DNA from: Bacteroidota bacterium
Lineage (GTDB): Bacteria; Bacteroidota; Ignavibacteria; UBA10030
Assembly: GCA_003519375.1 (NCBI GenBank)
Contig: DOWV01000381.1
Location: 677-13,807, forward strand
Length of the DNA: 13,131 bases
Direction: 5' to 3'
Part shown: one piece after another, positions 1-7,178 of the stretch
How the letters are laid out: each line of letters opens with the position of its first letter
How positions within the stretch are numbered: the first letter of the stretch is position 1
Made by a program: the position numbers and the translations under genes
The notes under the pieces: model-generated
Told to the model about the DNA's origin: nothing
Database searches by the model: none
The model's input: only the letters and a program-made list of their open reading frames with translations

Positions 1-16
1 TGCCTGCCGGCAGGCA
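1..16. repeat. 16-bp perfect GC-rich palindrome
   Basis: TGCCTGCCGGCAGGCA equals its own reverse complement. It is followed by one more GGCA at 17-20. The core GCCTGCC recurs at 78-84, with a complementary GGGCAGG at 103-109, so the same GC-rich motif appears on both sides of the CGCAAAG hairpin described next. It starts at the window edge, so the element may extend to the left. The role is unknown. It looks like a dispersed intergenic palindrome rather than an operator, but an operator cannot be excluded. Confidence 0.75.
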
Positions 17-22
17 GGCAAA

Positions 23-76
23 GGCGCCAAGACGCAAAGGAAAGAAATAGTTATGGTTTCTTGGCGACTTTGCGCC
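23..76. repeat. Imperfect inverted repeat built on CGCCAAG / CGCAAAG motifs
   Basis: The left arm 23-42 pairs with the right arm 57-76 at 17 of 20 positions, counting one G-T; the mismatches are at 28, 32 and 36. The loop is about 14 nt (43-56). The left arm contains CGCCAAG-A-CGCAAAG (25-39). The right arm carries the same words in inverted order. A near-identical word, CGCCAAG-GG-CGCAAAG, lies at 3195-3210, just after the operon that this repeat precedes. This points to a dispersed intergenic repeat family. There is no T-run, so it is not a classical intrinsic terminator. Confidence 0.7.
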
Positions 77-78
77 CG

Positions 79-109
79 CCTGCCCCTTTGAACCCCGAAG
101 GCGGGCAGG
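79..109. repeat. GC-rich hairpin inserted within the CGCAAAG repeat
   Basis: CCTGCCC (79-85) pairs perfectly with GGGCAGG (103-109). An alternative pairing is CCCGCC (75-80) with GGCGGG (100-105). The hairpin sits between two inverted CGCAAAG words (68-74 and 111-117, both read on the - strand), as if a CCTGCC-type palindrome had landed inside the other repeat. The motif matches the palindrome at 1-16. Confidence 0.6.
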
Positions 110-191
110 TCTTTGCGTGAGACTTTCTTTTCTTCATCAGTTGCTTTTGAGACAGGCGCTTTTACTTCCCACCTTTTTGACGGAACGAAGA

Positions 192-1724
192 ATGGCGACG
201 CAGATCTTTCGCAGAAAGACCCTTGACCGCATCACGGAAGATGCAGAGCGGTCGACCGAAACTCATCTCAAGCGTTCGCTCGGCGCAATCGACCTCGTGT
301 CGCTCGGAATCGGCGCAATCATCGGAACGGGCATTTTTGCCGTCATCGGAACGGCTGCCGCTGGCGGACCCAGTCATCTCGGCGCCGGTCCAGGAGTAAT
401 GCTCTCCTTCATTATCACCGCCATCGCCTGCGGATTCTGCGCCCTCTGTTACGCGGAATTCGCCGCGCTGGTCCCAATCTCCGGCAGTGCCTACACCTAC
501 TCATATGCCACGCTCGGGGAACTCGTAGCGTGGATCATCGGGTGGGACCTCATCATTGAATACGCCGTCGGGAATGTCGCCGTCGCAATTGCATGGGCGG
601 CCTACTTCAGACAACTCTTCGAAGGTTTGGGTATGCACATTCCGGCGTGGCTGGCCGTCGACTATCGTTCGGCGCACCAGGCCGCGGAGGCCGTAGCTGC
701 AGCCGGAGGCCAGGCTTCGCTCGATATGGCGCTTCCGTTTGAGGCATGGCAGAGCCATCCGACGTTTATTGGTATTCCCATCATTTTCAATTTTCTCGCG
801 ATCGCGATTGTCGCTGCTGTCACGTGGATTCTGGTTCGAGGTATCAAGGAATCCTCCCGCGCAAACAATATCATGGTGGCGCTCAAACTCGTCATCCTCT
901 TGTTCTTCATCGGGGTGGGCGCATTCTACGTCAAGCCGGACAACTGGTCGCCGTTCATGCCCAACGGGTTTGCGGGCGTATGGACCGGAGCGAGCCTTAT
1001 CTTCTTTGCATTCATCGGTTTTGACGCGATATCCACGGCTGCGGAAGAGTGCAAGAATCCGGGCCGCGACATGCCGATCGGCATCATCGGATCACTCGTG
1101 GTTTGCACGGTCATCTACATCGCGACCGCTGCCGTGCTCACCGGTATCGAGCCGTGGAATCAACTCGGTGTCGCAGATCCTCTTGCGGCGGTCTTTGCCA
1201 GACTCGGAATGAACTGGGTAGCGGGAATTATCTCACTCGGTGCAGTGATCTCGATGACGGCGGTTCTTCTCGTGTTCCAGCTCGGCCAGCCGCGAATCTT
1301 CTTCTCGATGTCACGCGACGGACTGCTCCCGAAGTACTTCGCCAAAGTCCATCCCAAGTACCAGACGCCGCATGTCACCACGATCTGGACGGGTGTTGTC
1401 GTCGCCGTGGTCGCGTCCGTGGCCAACATCAATGAGATCGTCGAGCTGACGAACATCGGCACATTGTTCGCCTTTGTGCTCGTCTGTGCCGGCATCATCA
1501 TTCTGCGCTCTACGGATCCTGACCGGCCGCGCGTTTTCAAGACGCCTTTCGTACCGTGGGTGCCGTTAATGGGTATCGCCATGTGCTTCTATCTTATGAT
1601 GGGCCTGCCGCTGATTACGTGGATCCGGTTCGGCATCTGGCTGCTCGCGGGACTGGTGCTGTACTTCACGTACGGATTCTGGCAGAGTCGCCTGAGAATA
1701 AACCGACAAGGAGCCGGTCGATGA
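192..1724 (+). CDS. APC-superfamily amino-acid permease, cationic amino acid transporter (CAT) type
   Basis: A 510-residue polytopic inner-membrane protein of the amino acid-polyamine-organocation (APC) superfamily, CAT-like branch. It probably carries amino acids by H+ symport or exchange; the exact substrate cannot be read from sequence. What is seen: a cytoplasmic N-terminal helix; TM1 with the unwound-helix substrate motif GTGIF (45-49); the conserved YAEFAALVP and SGSAYTY stretch (87-103); GFDAISTAAEE (276-286) followed by NPGRDMP; then GQPRIFFSMSRDGLLP before the last helices. Length is normal for bacterial CAT proteins. Compared with the paralogue at 7179 it has about four extra residues (GGPSHLG area) between TM1 and TM2. 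ATG 192 is preferred over an in-frame GTG at 117, because GTG 117 lies in the intergenic repeat and would add 25 atypical residues; MATQIF fits the family N-terminus. The ribosome site is weak (GGAA at 183). The stop overlaps the next start by four bases (ATGA), so the two permeases are translationally coupled. Confidence 0.92.
   Translation: MATQIFRRKTLDRITEDAERSTETHLKRSLGAIDLVSLGIGAIIGTGIFAVIGTAAAGGPSHLGAGPGVMLSFIITAIACGFCALCYAEFAALVPISGSAYTYSYATLGELVAWIIGWDLIIEYAVGNVAVAIAWAAYFRQLFEGLGMHIPAWLAVDYRSAHQAAEAVAAAGGQASLDMALPFEAWQSHPTFIGIPIIFNFLAIAIVAAVTWILVRGIKESSRANNIMVALKLVILLFFIGVGAFYVKPDNWSPFMPNGFAGVWTGASLIFFAFIGFDAISTAAEECKNPGRDMPIGIIGSLVVCTVIYIATAAVLTGIEPWNQLGVADPLAAVFARLGMNWVAGIISLGAVISMTAVLLVFQLGQPRIFFSMSRDGLLPKYFAKVHPKYQTPHVTTIWTGVVVAVVASVANINEIVELTNIGTLFAFVLVCAGIIILRSTDPDRPRVFKTPFVPWVPLMGIAMCFYLMMGLPLITWIRFGIWLLAGLVLYFTYGFWQSRLRINRQGAGR
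1708..1713 (+). promoter_or_regulatory. Shine-Dalgarno site AAGGAG for the second permease
   Basis: AAGGAG ends seven bases before ATG 1721 and lies inside the end of the upstream gene. It decides the start of the second permease against an in-frame ATG at 1556, which lies well inside the first gene. Confidence 0.8.
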
Positions 1725-3160
1725 GCGAGCCCACCGTCAAACCTGATTCCGGGCAGCCGCAGCTGCTTCGTGTGCTTGGGTTACGCGAGGGAATGTCGAT
1801 CCACATGGGCGTCATCATCGGATCGGGGATATTCATCGTGCCCGCGACGATCGCCGGTCATCTCCAGGCAATGGGGCCGATCCTTCTCGTCTGGGTGGTG
1901 GCGGGACTTCTGACCCTGTTCGGTGCTCTGACGCTAGCTGAGCTCAGTTCTGTGCTTCCTCAGGCAGGCGGTCCCTATGTCTATCTGAAGCACAGCTTCG
2001 GCCGTGTTTGGGGCTTCCTCTTCAGCTGGAACGATTACTTCATCAACAAGGCGGGCTCTGCGGCAGCGATCGCTGTTGCGTTCGCGACTTACCTCGGCTA
2101 CTTCATCCCGGCGCTGAGTCCCGAACACGCCATGCTCAAAGGGGAGTGGTCTCTCTTTGGGCACCCAATGGAGTTTTCGTTCGGCTGGATTCAGATCGTG
2201 GCGATGGCGACAATTGCACTCGTCACGTTCATAAACGTGCGCGGCGTGAAGTTCGGCGGCTGGGTCATGAATATCTTCACGACGGCTAAAGTCGTTGCGC
2301 TTGTCGGACTCATCCTTGCCGTGGTTTTTTCAGGGAAGGGGACGACCGCCAACTATCTTCCATGGTGGCCGGATCAATGGACAAGCCAGATGACGGCGGC
2401 GTTCGGCCTTGCGATGATATCCGCGCTCTGGGCTTACGACGGCTGGATCGATGTAACGCTGACAGCCGGTGAATTCAGGAATCCGGGCCGGAATATCCCT
2501 CTCTCGCTGCTTTTCGGCACGCTCGCGATCATCGTTCTGTACATCTCTGCAAACCTCGCGTTCGCTTATGCCATTCCCATCCAATCGATGCAGGGATCAC
2601 CGAGGATTGCCGCAGAGGTCGCCCAAACCGTCCTCGGTCCGGTCGGAGCATCGTTAATTGTCATCGGCATCATGTGTTCGACGTTCGGGACGACGAATGG
2701 TATGCTGCTCGGCGGGCCGCGTTCGATTTATGCCGCAGGAGCCGATGGAACATTTTCCCGCGCATTTGGAAAGGTCCATCCGCAACATCATAGTCCGTAT
2801 ATAGCAATCATCGTGCTTGGTGTTTGGGGCTCTCTCCTGACGTTCAGCGGGACCTACGATCAGATCACTTCCTATGTCGTGTTTGGCTCCTGGGGATTCT
2901 ATGCGATGACGGCCGTGAGCGTCATTATCCTGCGGAAGAAAATGCCAAACGCAGAACGGCCTTACAAAGCATGGGGATATCCGTACGCAACCTTGTTGTT
3001 TGTTGCTATCGCAACATGGTTCCTCTATAATACGCTTGTTGAAGACACGCGCAACGCGGTGATCGGGATCGTCCTGCTGGTGATCTCATTGCCGTTCTAT
3101 TACTACTGGACGAAGATGTCTCCCTCTGCTCCACCGTCGTCAGAGCAGAAATCCTCTTAG
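1721..3160 (+). CDS. APC-superfamily amino-acid permease, LAT/SteT-like type
   Basis: A 479-residue inner-membrane transporter with about 12 predicted helices, closest in style to the L-type amino acid transporter branch of APC (SteT/LAT-like exchangers or symporters). What is seen: TM1 with IIGSGIF (GSGIF 34-38); the TM2-TM3 signature LAELSSVLPQAGGPYVYL (72-89); a central YDGWIDVTLTAGEFRNPGRNIP segment (from Y239), where GE and NP.RNIP are typical of LAT proteins; and a late RPYKAWGYP motif. Length is normal and no helix appears to be missing. The start is set by AAGGAG at 1708 and the 4-bp overlap with the upstream CAT-type gene; the pair forms one operon. The stop is followed within three bases by a long hairpin repeat. 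The substrate is not assignable. Neutral or branched amino acids are common for the branch, but that is family knowledge, not sequence evidence. Confidence 0.9.
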   Translation: MSEPTVKPDSGQPQLLRVLGLREGMSIHMGVIIGSGIFIVPATIAGHLQAMGPILLVWVVAGLLTLFGALTLAELSSVLPQAGGPYVYLKHSFGRVWGFLFSWNDYFINKAGSAAAIAVAFATYLGYFIPALSPEHAMLKGEWSLFGHPMEFSFGWIQIVAMATIALVTFINVRGVKFGGWVMNIFTTAKVVALVGLILAVVFSGKGTTANYLPWWPDQWTSQMTAAFGLAMISALWAYDGWIDVTLTAGEFRNPGRNIPLSLLFGTLAIIVLYISANLAFAYAIPIQSMQGSPRIAAEVAQTVLGPVGASLIVIGIMCSTFGTTNGMLLGGPRSIYAAGADGTFSRAFGKVHPQHHSPYIAIIVLGVWGSLLTFSGTYDQITSYVVFGSWGFYAMTAVSVIILRKKMPNAERPYKAWGYPYATLLFVAIATWFLYNTLVEDTRNAVIGIVLLVISLPFYYYWTKMSPSAPPSSEQKSS

Positions 3161-3163
3161 CGC

Positions 3164-3203
3164 CTCTTGGCGGTGTTCGCGGTAAAAATATAACCGCCAA
3201 GGG
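3164..3203. repeat. Hairpin repeat of the CGCCAAG/CGCAAAG family directly after the permease stop
   Basis: TTGGCGGT (3167-3174) pairs perfectly with ACCGCCAA (3193-3200). The stem extends to 3164/3203 with one G-T, giving about 11 bp and an 18-nt loop. It continues into CGCAAAG at 3204-3210. It begins only four bases after the stop codon and may stabilise the 3' end of the operon mRNA. It lacks the T-run of an intrinsic terminator. Confidence 0.7.
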
Positions 3204-3303
3204 CGCAAAGAAACGCGAAAAGGAGTTTGACGCGGCAACCTGATCCTTGTCTATTGAGATATATACTTGTGCTGTTTCAAACAAATCATATTGTAGTTTT
3301 CAT

Positions 3304-3392
3304 CTCAGAGACGCTGAGTTCGCAGAGAATCGCAGAGGACAATTGCAGTTATACTCCGCGTTGCTCAGCGTCCTCTGCGGCTCTGCGGTGAG
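3304..3392. repeat. Long inverted repeat built on CGCAGAG motifs
   Basis: CGCAGAGGAC (3331-3340) pairs perfectly with GTCCTCTGCG (3370-3379). CGCAGAG (3321-3327) pairs perfectly with CTCTGCG (3381-3387). CTCA (3304-3307) can close with TGAG (3389-3392). A competing pairing exists: ACGCTGAG (3311-3318) with CTCAGCGT (3364-3371). Four CGCAGAG words are present, two on each strand. The word differs by one base from CGCAAAG of the other repeats here, which suggests related repeat families. Confidence 0.75.
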
Positions 3393-3474
3393 AACCAATA
3401 ACAAGAAGCGCAAGAATACTCTCTAGAACTGGCACTAGACTCTCATTGAGAATTCACAAGACTAGAATGAACCA

Positions 3475-4683
3475 ATGAAACACCTCAAACTCTCTCTGAC
3501 GCAATGGATATTTGTGGGGATGGGAGTCGGGTTGCTGCTCGGTTGGCTTGCACCTGAGTTCTCCGTCACGCTCAAACCGCTGAGCACCATTTTCCTCAGG
3601 ATGATCAAGTCGATCGTCGCTCCGCTGATCTTCGCCACGCTGGTCGTCGGTATCGCGGGACATGGGGATTTGAAACAGGTCGGGAGGATGGGCGTCAAGG
3701 CACTCGTCTATTTTGAGGTCGTGACCACCATTGCGCTGTTTATTGGCCTGGCGGTCGTGAACATCATGAAGCCGGGCGTCGGTGCCAGTTTGCAGCCGGC
3801 GGCGGATGCCGGAGAATTGGTCGCGAAGAAACAGTCGTTTGGAGATGTGCTGACGCACGTGTTTCCCCAGAGTTTCTTTGAGGCAGCGGCGAATGGAGAA
3901 GTGCTCCAGGTTGTCGTCTTCACGCTCATTTTCAGCTTCGCTCTTGCGATGCTGGCAAAGGAAAAGCGAGACGTCATTCTGACGTTCTGTGATTCTCTCG
4001 CTGAAACGATGTTTAAGTTCACGAACATTGTCATGAAGTATGCACCTATCGGTGTCGCGGCCGCGATCGCTTTCACGGTAGGAAACAAAGGCATGTCGGT
4101 TTTGATCAACCTTGGGTTGCTCGTCGTCGCTCTCTACATTGCGCTGACGATTTTTGTGGTGTTCGTCTTCGGTACGGTGGCGGTCATAGCAAAGGTGCCG
4201 CTCAGGGCATTCTACAACGCCGTGAAGGAACCGGCGCTTATCGCTTTCTCAACCACCAGTTCGGAGGCGGCGCTCCCCAAGGCGATGCAGGCCATGGAAG
4301 CGCTTGGTGTGCCGCGGCGGATTGTCTCATTTGTCATCCCGACCGGATACAGTTTCAATCTTGACGGAACATCTCTTTACCTTTCACTCGCTGCGATCTT
4401 CGTGGCACAGGCAGCGGGAATCGATCTCTCCTTCGGTGAACAACTGATCATTGTCGTGACTCTCATGCTTACGAGCAAAGGCGTTGCCGGTGTGTCACGG
4501 GCAGCCCTGGTGGTCCTGGCAGGAACGCTCTCCAGCTTCGGCCTCCCGCTTGAAGGCGTAGCCGTGCTGCTTGGCGTCGACCAGCTGATGGATATGGGCA
4601 GGACGATGGTCAATGTCGTTGGTAACTGCCTTGCTACCGTTGTCATAGCCCGGTGGGAAGGGGAGTTCAAGCCGGCCTCCTGA
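3475..4683 (+). CDS. Dicarboxylate/amino acid:cation symporter (DAACS family, GltP/DctA-like)
   Basis: A 402-residue inner-membrane symporter of the glutamate/dicarboxylate family, expected to import aspartate, glutamate or C4-dicarboxylates with H+ or Na+. What is seen: the serine-rich hairpin-1 tip STTSSEAALP (259-268); the TM7 motif GYSFNLDGTSLY (291-302), equivalent to the NMDGT cation/substrate motif; hairpin 2 with TSKGVAG; and TM8 with D369, D373, R376, T377 and N380. Against archaeal GltPh (from memory) these correspond to D390, D394, R397, T398 and N401. The conserved arginine favours acidic amino acids or dicarboxylates. The residue equivalent to GltPh D405, a sodium-site carboxylate, is N384 here; as I recall, DctA-type proteins also have Asn. 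This leans towards H+ coupling or altered Na+ coupling. The start has only a weak ribosome site. The gene stands alone, with 314 bp upstream and 151 bp downstream, so it is probably its own transcription unit. Confidence 0.92.
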   Translation: MKHLKLSLTQWIFVGMGVGLLLGWLAPEFSVTLKPLSTIFLRMIKSIVAPLIFATLVVGIAGHGDLKQVGRMGVKALVYFEVVTTIALFIGLAVVNIMKPGVGASLQPAADAGELVAKKQSFGDVLTHVFPQSFFEAAANGEVLQVVVFTLIFSFALAMLAKEKRDVILTFCDSLAETMFKFTNIVMKYAPIGVAAAIAFTVGNKGMSVLINLGLLVVALYIALTIFVVFVFGTVAVIAKVPLRAFYNAVKEPALIAFSTTSSEAALPKAMQAMEALGVPRRIVSFVIPTGYSFNLDGTSLYLSLAAIFVAQAAGIDLSFGEQLIIVVTLMLTSKGVAGVSRAALVVLAGTLSSFGLPLEGVAVLLGVDQLMDMGRTMVNVVGNCLATVVIARWEGEFKPAS

Positions 4684-4702
4684 GTGCAGCAAACCCGCCA
4701 AA

Positions 4703-4740
4703 CCTGAATCTTCCCGGAAATTAGAATTTCGAAATTCAGG
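4703..4740. other. Overlapping inverted repeats after the symporter gene, possible weak terminator
   Basis: CCTGAAT (4703-4709) can pair with ATTCAGG (4734-4740). Inside it, GAATTTCGAAATTC (4724-4737) is a perfect 14-bp palindrome, and GAAATT (4717-4722) can instead pair with AATTTC (4725-4730). These are mutually exclusive folds. A short T-run follows at 4745-4748. It could end symporter transcription or be an operator for hppA; neither can be decided. Confidence 0.35.
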
Positions 4741-4770
4741 AAAATTTTGTAGATTGTTCTCCCCTTATAT

Positions 4771-4792
4771 CGAGCGGAATCCCCTCCGCTCG
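4771..4792. promoter_or_regulatory. 8-bp perfect hairpin in the hppA upstream region
   Basis: CGAGCGGA (4771-4778) pairs with TCCGCTCG (4785-4792) around a 6-nt loop. It ends 42 bases before the hppA start. There is no T-run after it. It may be a 5'-UTR stem or a binding site. A TTATAT box just upstream (4765-4770) resembles a -10 element, but no matching -35 box is at normal distance. Confidence 0.4.
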
Positions 4793-4834
4793 CCAATAAT
4801 CTAGTTCAGTAATGGAAGGACATTTGAGGGACTT

Positions 4835-7000
4835 ATGGAATTGAGCCTTGTTTTGGGAATAAGTGTCCTCGGCCTGCTCTTTGCGCTCTACCTTGTTCGG
4901 GATGTCATGAGGCGGGGTGTCGGAACAGCCCGTATGCGGGAGATCTCTGACGCAATCAAGACCGGTGCAGAAGCGTTTCTGCGACGGCAGAACCGGACGA
5001 TCGCGATTCTTGCTCTCGCTCTCGCCGCCCTGATTTACATTCTCTATGCCTTCGCTCGAACGCCAACCGAGCACGATCCTGCCGGTCCTGCTGCCCTGGC
5101 ATTCTGGACGACGTTGTCATTCCTCCTGGGTGCTGCATGTTCCGTCGCTGCGGGATATATGGGAATGTGGATTGCCATCCGCACGAATATTCGAACGGCG
5201 TCCGAAGCAATGACGGGAATCAACGGGGCGCTCCAGACCGCATTGCGCGGCGGAGCTGTCTCGGGATTTTTTGTCGTCGCGATGAGTTTGCTTGGTGTGG
5301 CCGGCCTGTTCGCCATTGTCGAAGCACTTGGAGTCACGAAGGACCTGGCCAAGGTTCCACTCCTCATCGTCGGTTACGGATTCGGAGCGAGCTTCGTCGC
5401 CTTGTTTGCCCAACTGGGCGGCGGCATCTACACGAAGGCTGCCGATGTCGGTGCAGACCTTGTTGGCAAAGTAGAGGCTGGAATTCCGGAAGATGATCCG
5501 CGCAATCCCGCTGTGATCGCAGACCTTGTCGGTGACAACGTCGGTGACTGTGCCGGCCGCGGCGCCGACCTTTTCGAATCGACAGCCGCCGAAAATATCG
5601 GTGCTATGATTCTGGCAGCGGGTCTCTACATGTCGAATACGAGTTATTTCGAGAGCCACAGCATAACGATGGTTGGCGTGCTCCTGTTTCCGCTGGTTGC
5701 CCGTGCATTCGGCATTATCGCCTCGGCCGTCGGAATCATGGTTGTCAAAACGAATGAAACAGAAGACCCGATGAAGGCGTTGAACCGGGGCTACTATGTG
5801 ACATCCGTGCTTGCGATGATCGGATTCTTCTTTGCTTCGAGATGGTTGCTTGGCGTCGAGCACTATTTCAACTTCTTTCTCTGCGGCGTCATTGGCGTAC
5901 TCACCTCCGTAGCATTCGTGTTCATCACGCAGTACTACACTGACTACACGCACCGTCCCGCAAAATTCATTGCAGAAGCATCCCAGACCGGTCCCGCAAC
6001 AACTATCATTTCCGGGCTTGCCGTTGGCATGGAATCGACGGGATTGCCGGTACTGGTGATTGGCGTCGCCATCATGGCAACCTATCTGCTGGGACAATTC
6101 TCCGGTCTGGCGCATGCGGGGTTGTTCGGGACGGCAGTCGGCACGATGGGTATGCTGGGCACAGCTGCTTACATCCTCGCGATGGACACGTTTGGTCCGA
6201 TTACCGACAACGCCGGCGGTATCGTTGAGATGAGCCAGCAGCCCGAGGAAATCAGAAAGAAAACAGATCGTCTCGACGCGGTGGGAAACACCACCAAGGC
6301 GCTTACGAAAGGGTATGCCGTAGGCTCGGCCGGCCTGGCAGCGTTTCTTCTGTTCAGCGCATTCTTCGACGAAGTCCGGAACTATGGATTGGATCTTCGA
6401 TACATCGACCTCTCAAAGCCCGCGGTTTTCGTCGGAGCCATGTTGGGTGCGATGCTGGTGATGGTGTTCTCGTCGCTTGCCATCAAAGCTGTCGGACGTG
6501 CGGCCTACGCGGTCATCAATAACGTACGCGAACAGTTCAGGAACAATCCCGGAATTATGGACGGAACATCAAAGCCGGATTATGGTCAGTGCGTCGACAT
6601 CGTCACCAAATCCGCGTTGAAAGAGATGGTCGTGCCCGGGTTGCTGGTTGTGTTCATGACGCTCGCAGTCGGCATCGGATTCCGATGGCTCTATGTGCTC
6701 ACGGGAAGCCCGGCAGATGGTGCCTCAGGTGCCGAAGTGATAGGCGGTTATCTTATGGTTGCCACGATCACCGGCATTCTGATGGCCCTTTTCATGAACA
6801 ACGGGGGAGGGGCTTGGGACAATGCCAAGAAGCTCATTGAAACCGGCTTGTATGGCGGCAAGCGCTCTGAAGCTCACAAAGCATCGGTCGTTGGTGATAC
6901 AGTCGGTGACCCATTCAAGGACACGGCGGGACCGTCGCTTCACGTCCTCATCAAACTCCTGAGCACGATCACACTGGTTTTGGCGCCGCTGTTTATCTGA
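4835..7000 (+). CDS. hppA: Membrane-bound proton-translocating pyrophosphatase, K+-independent type
   Basis: A 721-residue integral membrane pyrophosphatase, near the usual family length, with about 16 helices. It hydrolyses PPi to two phosphates in the cytoplasm and pumps H+ (some relatives pump Na+) outward. What is seen: DVGADLVGKVE (204-214), where D204, D208 and K212 belong to the PPi/Mg site; GIPEDDPRNPA (216-226); GDNVGDCAGRGADLFES (233-249) with D234 and D238; GGAWDNAKK around D662; and GDTVGDPFKDTAGP (687-700) with D688, D692 and K695. In GNTTKALTKG, K488 and T491 occupy the positions that are Lys/Thr in K+-independent enzymes; K+-dependent ones have Ala there. This marks it as K+-independent and most likely H+-pumping. 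The IADLVGDNVGD stretch has Leu231 where many relatives have Asn. The start ATG follows GAGGG at 4826-4830. It is followed by a strong hairpin terminator and is flanked by transporter genes that could use its gradient. Confidence 0.96.
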   Translation: MELSLVLGISVLGLLFALYLVRDVMRRGVGTARMREISDAIKTGAEAFLRRQNRTIAILALALAALIYILYAFARTPTEHDPAGPAALAFWTTLSFLLGAACSVAAGYMGMWIAIRTNIRTASEAMTGINGALQTALRGGAVSGFFVVAMSLLGVAGLFAIVEALGVTKDLAKVPLLIVGYGFGASFVALFAQLGGGIYTKAADVGADLVGKVEAGIPEDDPRNPAVIADLVGDNVGDCAGRGADLFESTAAENIGAMILAAGLYMSNTSYFESHSITMVGVLLFPLVARAFGIIASAVGIMVVKTNETEDPMKALNRGYYVTSVLAMIGFFFASRWLLGVEHYFNFFLCGVIGVLTSVAFVFITQYYTDYTHRPAKFIAEASQTGPATTIISGLAVGMESTGLPVLVIGVAIMATYLLGQFSGLAHAGLFGTAVGTMGMLGTAAYILAMDTFGPITDNAGGIVEMSQQPEEIRKKTDRLDAVGNTTKALTKGYAVGSAGLAAFLLFSAFFDEVRNYGLDLRYIDLSKPAVFVGAMLGAMLVMVFSSLAIKAVGRAAYAVINNVREQFRNNPGIMDGTSKPDYGQCVDIVTKSALKEMVVPGLLVVFMTLAVGIGFRWLYVLTGSPADGASGAEVIGGYLMVATITGILMALFMNNGGGAWDNAKKLIETGLYGGKRSEAHKASVVGDTVGDPFKDTAGPSLHVLIKLLSTITLVLAPLFI

Positions 7001-7029
7001 GCGCCCTTTCCACTGAGAGTATGTATTGC

Positions 7030-7060
7030 GAAGCCGTCCGAGTGTAACTCGGACGGCTTC
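7030..7060 (+). terminator. Strong hairpin terminator after hppA
   Basis: A perfect 14-bp stem, GAAGCCGTCCGAGT (7030-7043) with ACTCGGACGGCTTC (7047-7060), has a 3-nt loop. It begins 30 bases after the hppA stop. The following T content is modest (TGCATTTC), so termination may be partial. It separates hppA from the second permease module. Confidence 0.75.
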
Positions 7061-7164
7061 TGCATTTCAGCGGGGCAGTATTCCCTTGTTTCCGAGGCCA
7101 AAAACAATTAGAATTGACGACATCACGCCTTTTTACGCCCGTAGAATCTCACTTTCTTCACTAT

Positions 7165-7171
7165 AGGAGGT
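7165..7171 (+). promoter_or_regulatory. Near-consensus Shine-Dalgarno site AGGAGGT
   Basis: AGGAGGT ends seven bases before ATG 7179. It is the best ribosome site in the window and fixes the start of the second CAT-type permease. It suggests stronger translation than for the first CAT-type gene, whose site is weak. Confidence 0.88.
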
Positions 7172-7178
7172 CCGCAGC

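Larger units (their letters stand above)
3161..3474. other. 314-bp non-coding region with two inverted repeats and an AT-rich middle
   Basis: No credible gene is seen. The region holds a CGCAAAG-type hairpin (3164-3203) and a CGCAGAG-type hairpin (3304-3392), separated by an AT-rich stretch (about 3241-3300). The AT-rich stretch is the best place for a promoter of the downstream symporter, but no -35/-10 pair with normal spacing and good match was found. The last 80 bases before ATG 3475 show nothing recognisable and no strong Shine-Dalgarno site. Confidence 0.7.

Noticed and set aside
117..191. Upstream GTG start extending the first permease by 25 residues
   Set aside because: The GTG lies in the intergenic repeat and the added residues do not resemble CAT N-termini. 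ATG 192 gives a normal family start.
3301..3395. CRISPR-like array
   Set aside because: The repeated words are only about 7 bases, occur on both strands and have no regular spacers; the region is an inverted repeat.
5117..6115. Long open frame antisense to hppA (about 330 codons)
   Set aside because: It lies wholly inside a strongly conserved gene, has a charged and Cys/His-rich composition typical of reverse-frame reading, and shows no recognisable domain.
7114..7147. Promoter TTGACG with TAGAAT before the second CAT-type gene
   Set aside because: Both boxes match well but are 22 bases apart, too far for a standard sigma-70 promoter.
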